18,715 nucleotides of DNA from Fimenecus sp045602655 (GTDB lineage Bacteria > Bacillota > Clostridia > Oscillospirales > Acutalibacteraceae): NCBI GenBank assembly GCA_045602655.1, contig JAZSBY010000108.1:1-18715 (forward strand), given 5' to 3'. Positions within the stretch are counted from its first letter, which is position 1, and the number at the start of each line of letters is the position of its first letter. Both the position numbers and the translations under genes were made by a program. The notes beneath the pieces were generated by a model that was given only the letters and a program-made list of their open reading frames with translations, ran no database searches and was not told the DNA's origin. Shown here piece after piece: positions 4,335 through 10,735 of the stretch.

Positions 4335-5180
4335 ATGACAAACGGTTCAGAAAACATGGTGATGCCTGTTACGCCTATGTATGGTAATAGTGGCTTCGGC
4401 AACAGTTGGGGCGGCGATGGCTGGTGGATACTCTTGCTTCTGTTATTTGCAGGCGGAGGCTGGGGCAACGGCTTTGGTGGCGGTTATGGAAATGCTATGC
4501 TTGGTTATGACTTTCCTTGGCTTCTTAATGGACAGTCTGCTATCAACAACAATACCAACAACGGATTCCAGAACGCACTTCTTAACGACAATATTACCTC
4601 TATTCGTGATGGTGTATCGTCAATCTCAACTCAACTTTGTGGACTTGGTGGGGATATTTCTCAACAGCTCTGCTCAGGTTTCGCAGGAGTTACTGCAAGT
4701 GTAACTGGAGCACAAAACGCTCTTGCACAACAGATGTATGCTAATCAGTTAGCAGACCTTGAGCGTAGTTTTAATGCACAGACCGCAAGCACACAAGGTA
4801 TGCAAGCTATTCAGGCACAACTGGCACAGTGTTGTTGTGATAATCGTGCGGCTACTCAAGATGTTAAGTACACACTCGCTACTGAGGCTTGTGCTACAAG
4901 ACAGAATAGCACTGCTAATACACAGGCTATCCTAGATAAGTTGTGTCAGCTTGAGCTTGATGGTTATAAGAGAGAAAATGATAACCTTAGAACACAGCTT
5001 AATATGGCAAGTCTTTCCGCATCACAGACTGCACAGAACGCATTTATCCAGAAGGGCTTTAGCGATGAGGTTGATGCTTTGTATAACAGACTTTCTAACT
5101 GTCCTATCCCTACAACGCCCGTTTATGGCAGAACACCTATCTTCACTTGCAATCAGACAGGTTGCGGATGCGGAATGTAA
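4335..5180 (+). CDS. Conserved Gly-rich / coiled-coil phage protein with CCC motif
   Basis: A 281-aa protein after AAAGGAG. Residues 25-56 combine a hydrophobic run with glycine repeats (WWILLLLLFAGGGWGNGFGG), then LGYDFPWLLNGQ (57-67). A long polar Ala/Gln-rich region follows, probably helical and coiled (about 75-250), with Cys-Cys-Cys at 166-168 (LAQCCCDNRAATQDVKYTLA) and further cysteines at 102, 113, 186 and 204. The end is Cys-rich (TCNQTGCGCGM). I recognise this architecture from many gut Firmicutes phages and prophages, where it stays unassigned. The N-terminus could insert into a membrane or assemble like other Gly/Trp-rich phage proteins. A role in virion or cell-entry function is speculative. 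Confidence 0.7.
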   Translation: MTNGSENMVMPVTPMYGNSGFGNSWGGDGWWILLLLLFAGGGWGNGFGGGYGNAMLGYDFPWLLNGQSAINNNTNNGFQNALLNDNITSIRDGVSSISTQLCGLGGDISQQLCSGFAGVTASVTGAQNALAQQMYANQLADLERSFNAQTASTQGMQAIQAQLAQCCCDNRAATQDVKYTLATEACATRQNSTANTQAILDKLCQLELDGYKRENDNLRTQLNMASLSASQTAQNAFIQKGFSDEVDALYNRLSNCPIPTTPVYGRTPIFTCNQTGCGCGM

Positions 5181-5195
5181 TGTGAGGTGATAAAC

Positions 5196-5648
5196 ATGGC
5201 AGAATATTTAGCTAACGCAATTCAGGAAGTAGCTATTAATGCTCCTGTAATTTTCACAGCTTCTATACCGTGTACCAAAGGTTGTGTATACCATGAAGAT
5301 GATACAGGTATTTTTATTCTCCGTGGCATTACTAATAATTGTTTTGCTCGTTATCAAGTTACTTTTAATGGTAATATTGCAATTCCAGATGGGGGAGATT
5401 TAACCCCTATCGCTATTGCAATTACTGTTAATGGTGAAACTCGCCCTACAAGTAGAGCTATATATACTCCACAAGTAGTAGATGAATATGGCAATCTTAC
5501 CAGTACCGCAATTATTACTGTGCCCAGAGGCTGTTGTTTTTCCGTAGCTGTTGATTATGTTGATGCAACTACGGATGACCCAACAGTAACGCCCACACCT
5601 TTAATTGAGGTTCAAAATGCTAACCTCGTCATTACACGCATAGCGTGA
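5196..5648 (+). CDS. Jelly-roll-like beta protein (BclA-C-terminal-like), possible capsid or fibre decoration
   Basis: A 150-aa protein; ATG 5196 is favoured over GTG 5187 because GAGGTG lies at 5184-5189 with ideal spacing. The start MAEYLANAIQEVAINAPVIF, the middle block LRGITNNCFARYQVTFNGNI with PDGGDLTPIAIAI, the VPRGCCFSVAVDYVD block and the end VQNANLVITRIA match a family in Firmicutes phages related in pattern to the C-terminal domain of BclA-type exosporium proteins (TNF/C1q-like trimeric beta sandwich). Such domains usually sit outward on fibres or capsids. The paired Cys (GCC) is conserved in the relatives I know. The gene lies in the same unit as the CCC-motif protein. Fold assignment is from pattern memory, function inferred. 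Confidence 0.62.
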   Translation: MAEYLANAIQEVAINAPVIFTASIPCTKGCVYHEDDTGIFILRGITNNCFARYQVTFNGNIAIPDGGDLTPIAIAITVNGETRPTSRAIYTPQVVDEYGNLTSTAIITVPRGCCFSVAVDYVDATTDDPTVTPTPLIEVQNANLVITRIA

Positions 5649-5662
5649 GAAAGGAGAAAAAC

Positions 5663-6115
5663 ATGAGAGTTTTATATGACATTCAGGATATGCTTGAAGA
5701 TGAACTCAAGAAAATATCCAAAAAGGATGATATAACTACTTCCGACCTCGATAACATCTATAAGATGGTAGATATTGTTAAGGATGTAACGACTGTTGAT
5801 GCTATGAAGAAGGCAGAACAGGAAGGATATTCAAGAGATTATGCAAGAGATTATTCTCGTGGATATTCAGAGGACTATGCTTATGGCTCTTATGCTCGTA
5901 GAGGGCGTGATGGAGACGGAGATGGCAGATACAGTGAGGATAGTTCATATCGCAGAGGTCGTGATGCTATGGGTCGTTATACAAGTCGTGATGATGGATA
6001 TAGCAGACACAATAAAGAAGATATGATAGAGCAGATGAAGGAAATGATGCACAATGCCAGAACTGATGAGGAAAGAGAGTCATATCGTAGGGCTCTTGAG
6101 CAAATGAAACATTAA
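5663..6115 (+). CDS. Conserved Tyr/Arg-rich low-complexity phage protein
   Basis: A 150-aa protein; ATG 5663 follows GAAAGGAG, and the upstream in-frame GTG (5645) overlaps the previous gene. The N-terminus is a folded helical region (MRVLYDIQDMLEDELKKISK, then a helix through about 45). The middle (about 52-112) is a low-complexity Tyr/Ser/Arg/Asp region with imperfect repeats (YSRDYARDYSRGYSEDYA) and the RGRDAMGRYTSRDDGYSRH motif. The C-terminus is again helical (MIEQMKEMMHNARTDEERES). I recognise this MxVLYDIQDML...MGRYxSRD...IEQ pattern from gut Firmicutes phages. The middle looks like a nucleic-acid-binding or phase-separating tract. It is the last gene before a terminator. Confidence 0.65.
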   Translation: MRVLYDIQDMLEDELKKISKKDDITTSDLDNIYKMVDIVKDVTTVDAMKKAEQEGYSRDYARDYSRGYSEDYAYGSYARRGRDGDGDGRYSEDSSYRRGRDAMGRYTSRDDGYSRHNKEDMIEQMKEMMHNARTDEERESYRRALEQMKH

Positions 6116-6164
6116 TGTTATAATTAATTAACTGATTAGTTTCAGTTGTTTCCTTTCAAAAGAG

Positions 6165-6200
6165 AGAGCGGGTAAACAAATGCTTACTCGCTCTTTTATT
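6165..6200 (+). terminator. Intrinsic terminator closing the accessory block
   Basis: AGAGCGGGTAA (6165-6175) pairs with TTACTCGCTCT (6184-6194) with one G-U pair and an 8-base loop, followed by TTTTATT. It lies immediately upstream of the replication-operon promoter. A weaker hairpin with AACTGA/TCAGTT arms (6130-6147) precedes it. Confidence 0.88.
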
Positions 6201-6204
6201 GTGC

Positions 6205-6233
6205 TTGACAAGTATGCAAACATTTAGTATAAT
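6205..6233 (+). promoter_or_regulatory. Perfect-consensus sigma70 promoter for the replication operon
   Basis: TTGACA (6205-6210), exactly 17 bases, TATAAT (6228-6233). Start of transcription predicted near 6240, 40 bases before the SNF2 gene. Both hexamers match consensus completely, as expected for a strong early phage promoter read by unmodified host polymerase. Confidence 0.92.
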
Positions 6234-6280
6234 GTTCTCAAATTGCAGTGCATAAAATAGCATGAAAGCGAGAAAAACAG

Positions 6281-8017
6281 ATGATAAACATTTATATTAA
6301 AGACAGTGTGAGCATGAACGGAGATACATCATTATTCGTTAAATTCGATTATGATGAAAAGATACTTAATATAATTAGAGCATTTCCAACAAGAACTTAT
6401 CAATCAAAAGATAAGTCGTGGGAATTGCCATTTAATCAGTTAGGAAAATTAGTCGATAGATTATCTGATTATGATATTACTATTGAAGGCAAATATATAA
6501 AACTTGAAACTGATAAGATAGAGATACCAAGTGATTTTAATTTTAAGACTACTCCTTATCAGCATCAGATAGAGGGACTTGTGTATGGTCTTAATCACGA
6601 TAAGTGGCTTCTTGGCGATGAACAAGGACTCGGTAAGACAAAGCAAGTTATTGATATTGCAAGAGCAAAAAATGTAAAACATTGTCTTATTGTATGTTGT
6701 GTAAATGGATTGAAGTGGAACTGGCAAAATGAGGTTCATACTCATTCAGACGATGAGGCATGGATATTAGGTCAGCGAGTAAACAGTAAGAATAAGATGA
6801 TAATTGGCAGTAATGAGGAAAGACTTACTGACCTTGATAACATAGATGAACTGCCAAAATTCATTATTACTAATATTGAAACTTTACGATACAAAGTAAA
6901 AACGGGTCGTAAAATTATTAAGAAGATAAAAGGCAGAAGTAAAGAAGTTGATGAATATAGATTTCCTATTACAGAGCGTTTAAGGGAGCTTTGTGATAGT
7001 GGTGAAATTAGTATGATAGCCGTTGATGAGTTTCATAAGTGCAAAAATCCTGAAGCAGAGCAGGCACAACAGATACTTAATATAACTGCACCGACTCAAA
7101 TTGCTATGACGGGCACACCGCTTATGAACGCTCCACTTGATTTATTTATGCCTTTAAAGTGGCTTGGATATGAAAAGCACTCATTTTATGCGTTTAAAAA
7201 TCATCATTGTAATCTTGGAGGCTATTGTGGATATGAAGTAGTAGAATATAAAAATCTTGATGAACTTGATGATACACTATCTACCATGATGCTTCGCAGA
7301 TTAAAAGATGATGTATTAGATTTGCCTGAAAAAACGCTCGTTAATGAATATGTTGAGATGAGTAAGGAACAATCAAAGATATATGAAGAAGCTCGTGGTG
7401 AGATTATTAATAATATCGACAAAATAAAGATGACAAATAATCCTCTATCAGAACTTATTAGATTACGCCAAGCTACTGGTTATACTGCAATCCTTTCAAG
7501 TACAGTAGATGAGTCGGCAAAGTTTGACAGAATGGAAGAGCTTGTAGATGATGCGGTGAGCAACGGAAAAAAGGTAGTTATCTTTTCTAATTGGACACAA
7601 ATTACTAATCCTGCTTATGAAAGATTATCAAAGAAGTATAGAGGAGTAATGATTACTGGCGAAACAAAAGACAGTGATAGACAAGGTTATGTTGATGCGT
7701 TTCAAAATGATGATAAGGTAAAATTTATAGTAGGAACAATCGGAGCATTGGGAACCGGATTAACACTTCATGCTGGTTCAGTAGAGATATTTCTTGATGA
7801 GCCGTGGAACATGGCTCTCAAAGAACAGGCGATTGATAGATGTCATAGAATTGGTCAGAAGTCTAACATTACAGTTTACACTTTGCTTTGTAAGGGTACA
7901 ATAGATGAACGCATTAATGCTTTAGTAGAGAAAAAAGGTGCTATGTCAAATATTTTGATTGATGGCGTTGGCGGGGACGCTGATAAAAATGCTCTAATTA
8001 ATTACTTGCTATCATAA
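6281..8017 (+). CDS. SNF2-family (SF2) DNA helicase/translocase
   Basis: A 578-aa ATPase, first gene behind the 6205 promoter. N-terminal residues about 15-65 resemble a HARP/SMARCAL1-like domain (FPTRTYQSKDKSWELPFNQL). SF2 motifs follow in order: Q motif TPYQHQIEG (91-99), Walker A GDEQGLGKT (112-120), motif II VDEFHKCKN (248-256, DEFH rather than DEAH), motif III MTGTPLMN (276-283), motif V GTIGALGTGLTL (485-496) and motif VI QAIDRCHRIGQ (516-526), which is diagnostic for SNF2 proteins. It likely remodels or anneals DNA at forks, or strips proteins from phage DNA. It is cytoplasmic and works alongside the replisome encoded downstream. All key motifs look intact. Confidence 0.93.
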   Translation: MINIYIKDSVSMNGDTSLFVKFDYDEKILNIIRAFPTRTYQSKDKSWELPFNQLGKLVDRLSDYDITIEGKYIKLETDKIEIPSDFNFKTTPYQHQIEGLVYGLNHDKWLLGDEQGLGKTKQVIDIARAKNVKHCLIVCCVNGLKWNWQNEVHTHSDDEAWILGQRVNSKNKMIIGSNEERLTDLDNIDELPKFIITNIETLRYKVKTGRKIIKKIKGRSKEVDEYRFPITERLRELCDSGEISMIAVDEFHKCKNPEAEQAQQILNITAPTQIAMTGTPLMNAPLDLFMPLKWLGYEKHSFYAFKNHHCNLGGYCGYEVVEYKNLDELDDTLSTMMLRRLKDDVLDLPEKTLVNEYVEMSKEQSKIYEEARGEIINNIDKIKMTNNPLSELIRLRQATGYTAILSSTVDESAKFDRMEELVDDAVSNGKKVVIFSNWTQITNPAYERLSKKYRGVMITGETKDSDRQGYVDAFQNDDKVKFIVGTIGALGTGLTLHAGSVEIFLDEPWNMALKEQAIDRCHRIGQKSNITVYTLLCKGTIDERINALVEKKGAMSNILIDGVGGDADKNALINYLLS

Positions 8018-8034
8018 TAAATATATATTATAAT
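8006..8034 (+). promoter_or_regulatory. Probable sigma70 promoter upstream of the HTH gene
   Basis: TTGCTA (8006-8011), 17 bases, TATAAT (8029-8034). The -10 is perfect, the -35 matches 4 of 6. The start point would be near 8041, leaving a short leader to the ATG at 8068. It overlaps the 3' end of the SNF2 gene. Confidence 0.55.
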
Positions 8035-8067
8035 GTTTTTAATATTTATATGAAAGGAGGTATCATA

Positions 8068-8352
8068 ATGAGCAGAACATTGTTAAAGATTGAAGAGGTT
8101 GCAATCATGTGTGGCGTATCATGCCAGACTATCAATAATTGGTATAAGTTCAAGAGAGAAAATCCTGATAATGAAATTGCAAAGTTGTTGCCGAGCTATG
8201 AAACAGTTGGCGGGCATAATCAGAGATTTTGGGATAAAGCTGATATTGGCAATATGTTGATGTTCAAGCACTCTATGCCAAGAGGTTGTAAGGGCATAAT
8301 GGGTAATGTTACGCAGAGATATGTAAGAAAGGAAGCAAAGAATAATGAGTGA
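8068..8352 (+). CDS. MerR/excisionase-like HTH DNA-binding protein
   Basis: A 94-aa protein with a very strong AAAGGAGGT site; ATG 8068 is chosen over the longer frame because of that site. The N-terminus is a winged HTH of the MerR/excisionase type: LLKIEEVAIMCGVSCQTINN then WYKFK. It is followed by a conserved tail (AKLLPSYETVGGHNQRFWDK, SMPRGCKGIMGNVTQRYV). The family with the pattern TINNWY..K...PDNE.AKLLP...R.W...D...F..S.PRG..GIMG.VTQRY is common in Firmicutes phages near replication genes. It probably binds a specific site, for example an origin or operator. It overlaps the next gene by 8 bases. Confidence 0.75.
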   Translation: MSRTLLKIEEVAIMCGVSCQTINNWYKFKRENPDNEIAKLLPSYETVGGHNQRFWDKADIGNMLMFKHSMPRGCKGIMGNVTQRYVRKEAKNNE

Positions 8353-8752
8353 ACAGGAAAAGCGGTTAGCTGAATTGCAAAATCTTGCCGAGAACTATTT
8401 AAAAGTAAAGCCAGAATTAGATGTACTTGATAAGAAATGCAAGTCATTAAACACCTCAATAAAAGCGTTAATGGAAACATTGAATTTTGATGCTTTTGCT
8501 GTTGGAGATAAAGAGATTGTGTATTCCGTGCAGAAAAGAGAGTCCCTTGATGAGGAAAAACTTATCAAGCAACTCAAGCATTTTGCACCATTTACAAAGT
8601 GTATTAAGACAAAAGAGTATATAGACATGGATATTCTTGAGGGTGAAATTTATCATGGAGAATTGTCTGATGATGCTCTTTGTGCTATGGACTCTTGCAG
8701 AAATGTTAAAGAAATTCCTATGCTTAAAATAGTAAAGGGGAAAAAGAAATGA
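8345..8752 (+). CDS. Conserved coiled-coil phage protein of the early region
   Basis: A 135-aa protein starting inside the HTH gene. Residues about 2-50 form a long helix, probably coiled (KRLAELQNLAENYLKVKPEL, LDKKCKSLNTSIKALMETL). Then comes a small domain, FDAFAVGDKEIVYSVQKRES with LDEEKLIKQLKHFAPF, ending in a basic tail (KIVKGKKK). The VQKRESLDEEKLI segment is typical of an uncharacterised early-region phage family. The helix-then-beta layout recalls small proteins that bind host enzymes, but I cannot name a target. Its stop overlaps the next start (ATGA). Confidence 0.55.
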   Translation: MSEQEKRLAELQNLAENYLKVKPELDVLDKKCKSLNTSIKALMETLNFDAFAVGDKEIVYSVQKRESLDEEKLIKQLKHFAPFTKCIKTKEYIDMDILEGEIYHGELSDDALCAMDSCRNVKEIPMLKIVKGKKK

Positions 8753-8871
8753 CAATCACTATCAGTCCATTCGTACTCGGTATAATTACGACTATTGTAT
8801 GCGAAATTTTAGCTTTTATTATTTACGCAGTTGTATATAGTCTTAAAACACGCAGAAATGCGTCTAAATGA
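8749..8871 (+). CDS. 40-aa single-helix membrane protein
   Basis: ATG 8749 overlaps the previous stop (ATGA) with AAAGGGGAAAAAG upstream. The product MTITISPFVLGIITTIVCEI plus LAFIIYAVVYSLKTRRNASK has one hydrophobic helix (about residues 7-31) and a positively charged C-terminus, so the N-terminus is predicted outside and the basic end in the cytoplasm. Tiny proteins beginning with the ITISPFVLGI.TT pattern occur repeatedly in early regions of Firmicutes phages. The role is unknown. Confidence 0.65.
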   Translation: MTITISPFVLGIITTIVCEILAFIIYAVVYSLKTRRNASK

Positions 8872-8887
8872 GCGAGGTGATACTAAT

Positions 8888-9136
8888 ATGAGTAATGACA
8901 CTAATTATGAGAGCAAAGCGAAAACAAGCACAATTAGAGCGACTTCAAGAGTAAGTGCAAAAATCGGAGAAGATTTTTATACGCTTGAATTTTCAGAAGA
9001 AAGAACAATTCCAGATATAGATGAAGTTGATTTGGATAGAGAGCGTGAAATTCTTTGGGATGATGTAAATTATTCGGTAGATGTTCAGCTTCAAGATACG
9101 ATTAAATCAGTGCTTGAAAGTAAGCAAAAAAAGTGA
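8888..9136 (+). CDS. Conserved small acidic early phage protein
   Basis: An 82-aa protein; ATG 8888 is preceded by GAGGTGAT at ideal distance, so the longer upstream frame (8831) is rejected. The core pattern STIRATSRVSAKIGEDFYTL, EFSEERTIPD, then a C-terminal helix with ILWDDVNYSVDVQLQDTI, matches a frequent uncharacterised Firmicutes phage family near SSB and replication genes. Its last codons overlap the promoter at 9114, so the promoter is embedded in coding sequence. Function unknown. Confidence 0.62.
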   Translation: MSNDTNYESKAKTSTIRATSRVSAKIGEDFYTLEFSEERTIPDIDEVDLDREREILWDDVNYSVDVQLQDTIKSVLESKQKK

Positions 9137-9142
9137 TACAAT
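9114..9142 (+). promoter_or_regulatory. sigma70 promoter for the structured leader / initiator
   Basis: TTGAAA (9114-9119), 17 bases, TACAAT (9137-9142). Both hexamers match consensus at 5 of 6. Context GTGCTTGAAAGTAAGCAAA is close to GTGCTTGACAAGTATGCAAA at the 6205 promoter, supporting a shared phage promoter lineage. Predicted start near 9149. Confidence 0.65.
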
Positions 9143-9152
9143 AAATATTGTA
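9137..9152. promoter_or_regulatory. Operator-like palindrome over the -10 and start region
   Basis: TACAATA AA TATTGTA is a perfect 7-bp inverted repeat with a 2-base centre covering the -10 and the start region of the 9114 promoter. It is followed by a second inverted repeat, ACTGAT-ACATT-ATCAGT (9152-9168), and the pair is bracketed by AAGTGA (9131-9136) and TCACTT (9170-9175). A repressor site is plausible; the HTH protein at 8068 is a candidate binder. Confidence 0.4.
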
Positions 9153-9301
9153 CTGATACATTATCAGTTTCACTTCTAAAAATTGTCGGTTATTGGTTGT
9201 ATGGGGCACCTTTAACTGCATACAACTTTATAATCGGCAGTTGACCGCACAAAAGAAACTTGCTGATAGAGTTCCCCATAAGCTCTATCAGCAAGTTTTT
9301 T
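9149..9301 (+). ncRNA. Structured RNA leader / attenuator ahead of the replication initiator
   Basis: No gene fits between 9137 and 9321, and the DNA is dense in pairing. P1 is TGTCGGTTAT (9184-9193) with ATAATCGGCA (9230-9239, two G-U pairs). P2 inside it is GTTGTATG (9196-9203) with CATACAAC (9219-9226). A strong terminator follows at 9256-9301. Alternatives compete: AACTGC (9214-9219) can pair with GCAGTT (9237-9242), and TATGGGG (9200-9206) is complementary to CCCCATA (9274-9280) in the terminator loop. With the 9114 promoter this makes a roughly 150-base RNA, either a free-standing sRNA or an attenuated leader of the gene at 9322. Confidence 0.55.
9256..9301 (+). terminator. Intrinsic terminator 20 bases before the initiator gene
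   Basis: AAACTTGCTGATAGAG (9256-9271) pairs perfectly with CTCTATCAGCAAGTTT (9283-9298), an 11-base loop, and the T run extends through 9301. It is placed between a promoter and the ATG at 9322, the classic geometry of a transcription attenuator. Confidence 0.9.
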
Positions 9302-9321
9302 CTTACAGAAAAGAGGAAACA

Positions 9322-10101
9322 ATGGAAAGAGATTTTAAAGGTGTTTGGATACCTAAAGAAATATGGCTTAATAAAGAATTAAGTATGTTAGAAAAGGTAT
9401 TGTTGATAGAAATCGGCAGTCTTGATACTGAAACTCATTGTACTGCTGGAAATGATTACTTTGCTCAATTTTGTAATTGTGGGATAGCTACAATAACACG
9501 GGCAATAACACATTTAAAAGATTTAGGATATATTAAAGAATTTCCATACGATGGTAGAGTTAGAAAATTGGGACTAATCAAAATGATTAGTCAGACTAAT
9601 CAAAATGATGATGAATTAAATATATCTAATATATCCAATAATATTAATAATACTAATAAACAAAATAAATTAATAGAAGATAATGAAGATGCTAATTATA
9701 ATATAAAGAAGAAGTCAGAAAAAATTAAGTGGTTCGTGGAGAGCTATAATTCTATTTGTCAGTCTTTACCTAAGTGTGTTCGTTTAACAGATAAGAGGCG
9801 TAAAGACATTAAGAAGATAATGGATAAGTATTCAGAAGAAGAAATATTACAAGCCTTTACTAATATAGAGGCATCAGATTTTTGTAAGGGAGAAAATAAC
9901 AGAGGTTGGAAAGCTAATTTTGATTTTATTTTAAGAGAGGATAAATTCGTTTCAGCTTTAGAGGGTAGATATAATAACAGTGGTTCTCGTAGAGGTTGTA
10001 ATGTAGAAACTATATCTCGTGGTACTCATAAGGGTATTTCAGAAGAAGAAAAAGAAGAATTAAGGAGGTTAGTTGAGAGTGGAGAACTCGAAGAATACTG
10101 A
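9322..10101 (+). CDS. Replication initiator (winged-helix, DnaD/RepA-like)
   Basis: A 260-aa protein. ATG 9322 is used because the longer frame (9193) would run through the leader and terminator. Residues about 5-85 form a winged HTH (GVWIPKEIWLNKELSMLEKV..., FAQFCNCGIATITRAITHLK, DLGYIKEF). An Asn/Ile-rich disordered linker (about 86-130) is encoded by the iteron/A+T-rich DNA. The C-terminal domain has IKWFVESYNSICQSLPKCVR, LTDKRRKDIKKIM and NNRGWKANFDFIL, the arrangement found in phage replisome organisers. It likely binds the origin in its own gene and recruits helicase through the loader encoded next. The 3' end overlaps the loader by 29 bases. Expression probably depends on read-through of the 9256 terminator. 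Confidence 0.82.
   Translation: MERDFKGVWIPKEIWLNKELSMLEKVLLIEIGSLDTETHCTAGNDYFAQFCNCGIATITRAITHLKDLGYIKEFPYDGRVRKLGLIKMISQTNQNDDELNISNISNNINNTNKQNKLIEDNEDANYNIKKKSEKIKWFVESYNSICQSLPKCVRLTDKRRKDIKKIMDKYSEEEILQAFTNIEASDFCKGENNRGWKANFDFILREDKFVSALEGRYNNSGSRRGCNVETISRGTHKGISEEEKEELRRLVESGELEEY
9572..9609 (+). repeat. Iteron-like repeats, putative replication origin
   Basis: GACTAATCAAAATGAT occurs perfectly at 9572-9587 and 9594-9609, a 22-bp (two helical turns) period. The 8-mer GACTAATC also occurs inverted between them (GATTAGTC, 9585-9592), so three binding-site-like copies lie on one DNA face. The location in the linker of the initiator gene matches the lambda O type of origin. Confidence 0.7.
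9610..9720. other. A+T-rich segment, putative DNA unwinding element
   Basis: Directly after the iterons the sequence is strikingly A+T-rich with runs such as ATTAAATATATCTAATATAT and AATAATATTAATAATAC, encoding a low-complexity Asn/Ile linker. An easily melted stretch next to iterons is what a replication origin needs. Inferred from composition and position. Confidence 0.55.
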
Positions 10102-10735
10102 TTGTTGGTATATTGAGGTCTGTGATGATGATTGTTCTAATTGTATAATCTATCCTCAAATGAAGTGGCAATTTGATAATAGTGGATTGCCTAAGTCGAA
10201 ATATAAGCCTATAAAGCTAACACCTCAACCTGTTGATAAGAGTGCTTTTAAGCAATTAGCAGATATACGCAAGAACATTGACCAATTCGTTAAAGACGGC
10301 AAGAATTTGTATATATGCAGTACAACTCCAGGAAATGGTAAGACGAGTTGGGCTATCAAGATGTTGCAGACATATTTTCATTATGTTGCGGAAGGTAATC
10401 TGTTTAATGTGAAGGGAATGTTTGTATCTGTGCCAAATCTTTTAATAAAGATGAAAGATTTTGATAATCCCAATTTAGCAGAATTTAAAGAGAATTTGCA
10501 GTCCACAGATTTGCTTATACTTGACGATATAGCAGTTACTGGCTTATCACAGTTTGATTATTTACAGTTGTTTACTTTAGTTGATAATCGTATGCTTGCC
10601 GAGAAATCTATAATATTTACTTCCAATAATGTTACTCTTGATGATTTAGAGAAATCAGTTGGTGCAAGATTAGCAAGTCGTGTTTGGCGAAATAGTACAA
10701 TAATTGAATTGCGAGGAGATGATAGGCGTGGTTGA
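10073..10735 (+). CDS. DnaC-like helicase loader (AAA+ ATPase)
   Basis: A 220-aa protein. TTG 10073 is chosen because AAGGAGG (10062-10068) lies 4 bases upstream; GTG 10079 is the alternative. The N-terminus has Cys11, Cys17, Cys21 and Cys24 (CWYIEVCDDDCSNC), a probable zinc knuckle as in some phage loaders. AAA+ motifs: Walker A TTPGNGKTS (84-92), Walker B LLILDDIA (147-154), sensor I TSNN (183-186) and GARLASRVW (197-205) with an arginine-finger-type arrangement. It would open the DnaB-like ring encoded next and place it on origin DNA melted by the initiator. It overlaps the initiator by 29 bases and the helicase by 8. Confidence 0.88.
   Translation: MRVENSKNTDCWYIEVCDDDCSNCIIYPQMKWQFDNSGLPKSKYKPIKLTPQPVDKSAFKQLADIRKNIDQFVKDGKNLYICSTTPGNGKTSWAIKMLQTYFHYVAEGNLFNVKGMFVSVPNLLIKMKDFDNPNLAEFKENLQSTDLLILDDIAVTGLSQFDYLQLFTLVDNRMLAEKSIIFTSNNVTLDDLEKSVGARLASRVWRNSTIIELRGDDRRG

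Noticed and set aside
4381..4704. Alternative-frame ORFs inside the CCC-motif gene, and others such as 5841-6026 and 14971-15207.
   Set aside because: They lie wholly or almost wholly inside well-supported genes in another frame and lack recognisable protein features.
9193..9321. N-terminal extension of the replication initiator by 43 residues.
   Set aside because: It would be translated through the leader stems and terminator; the ATG at 9322 has a ribosome site, and the protein family pattern starts there.
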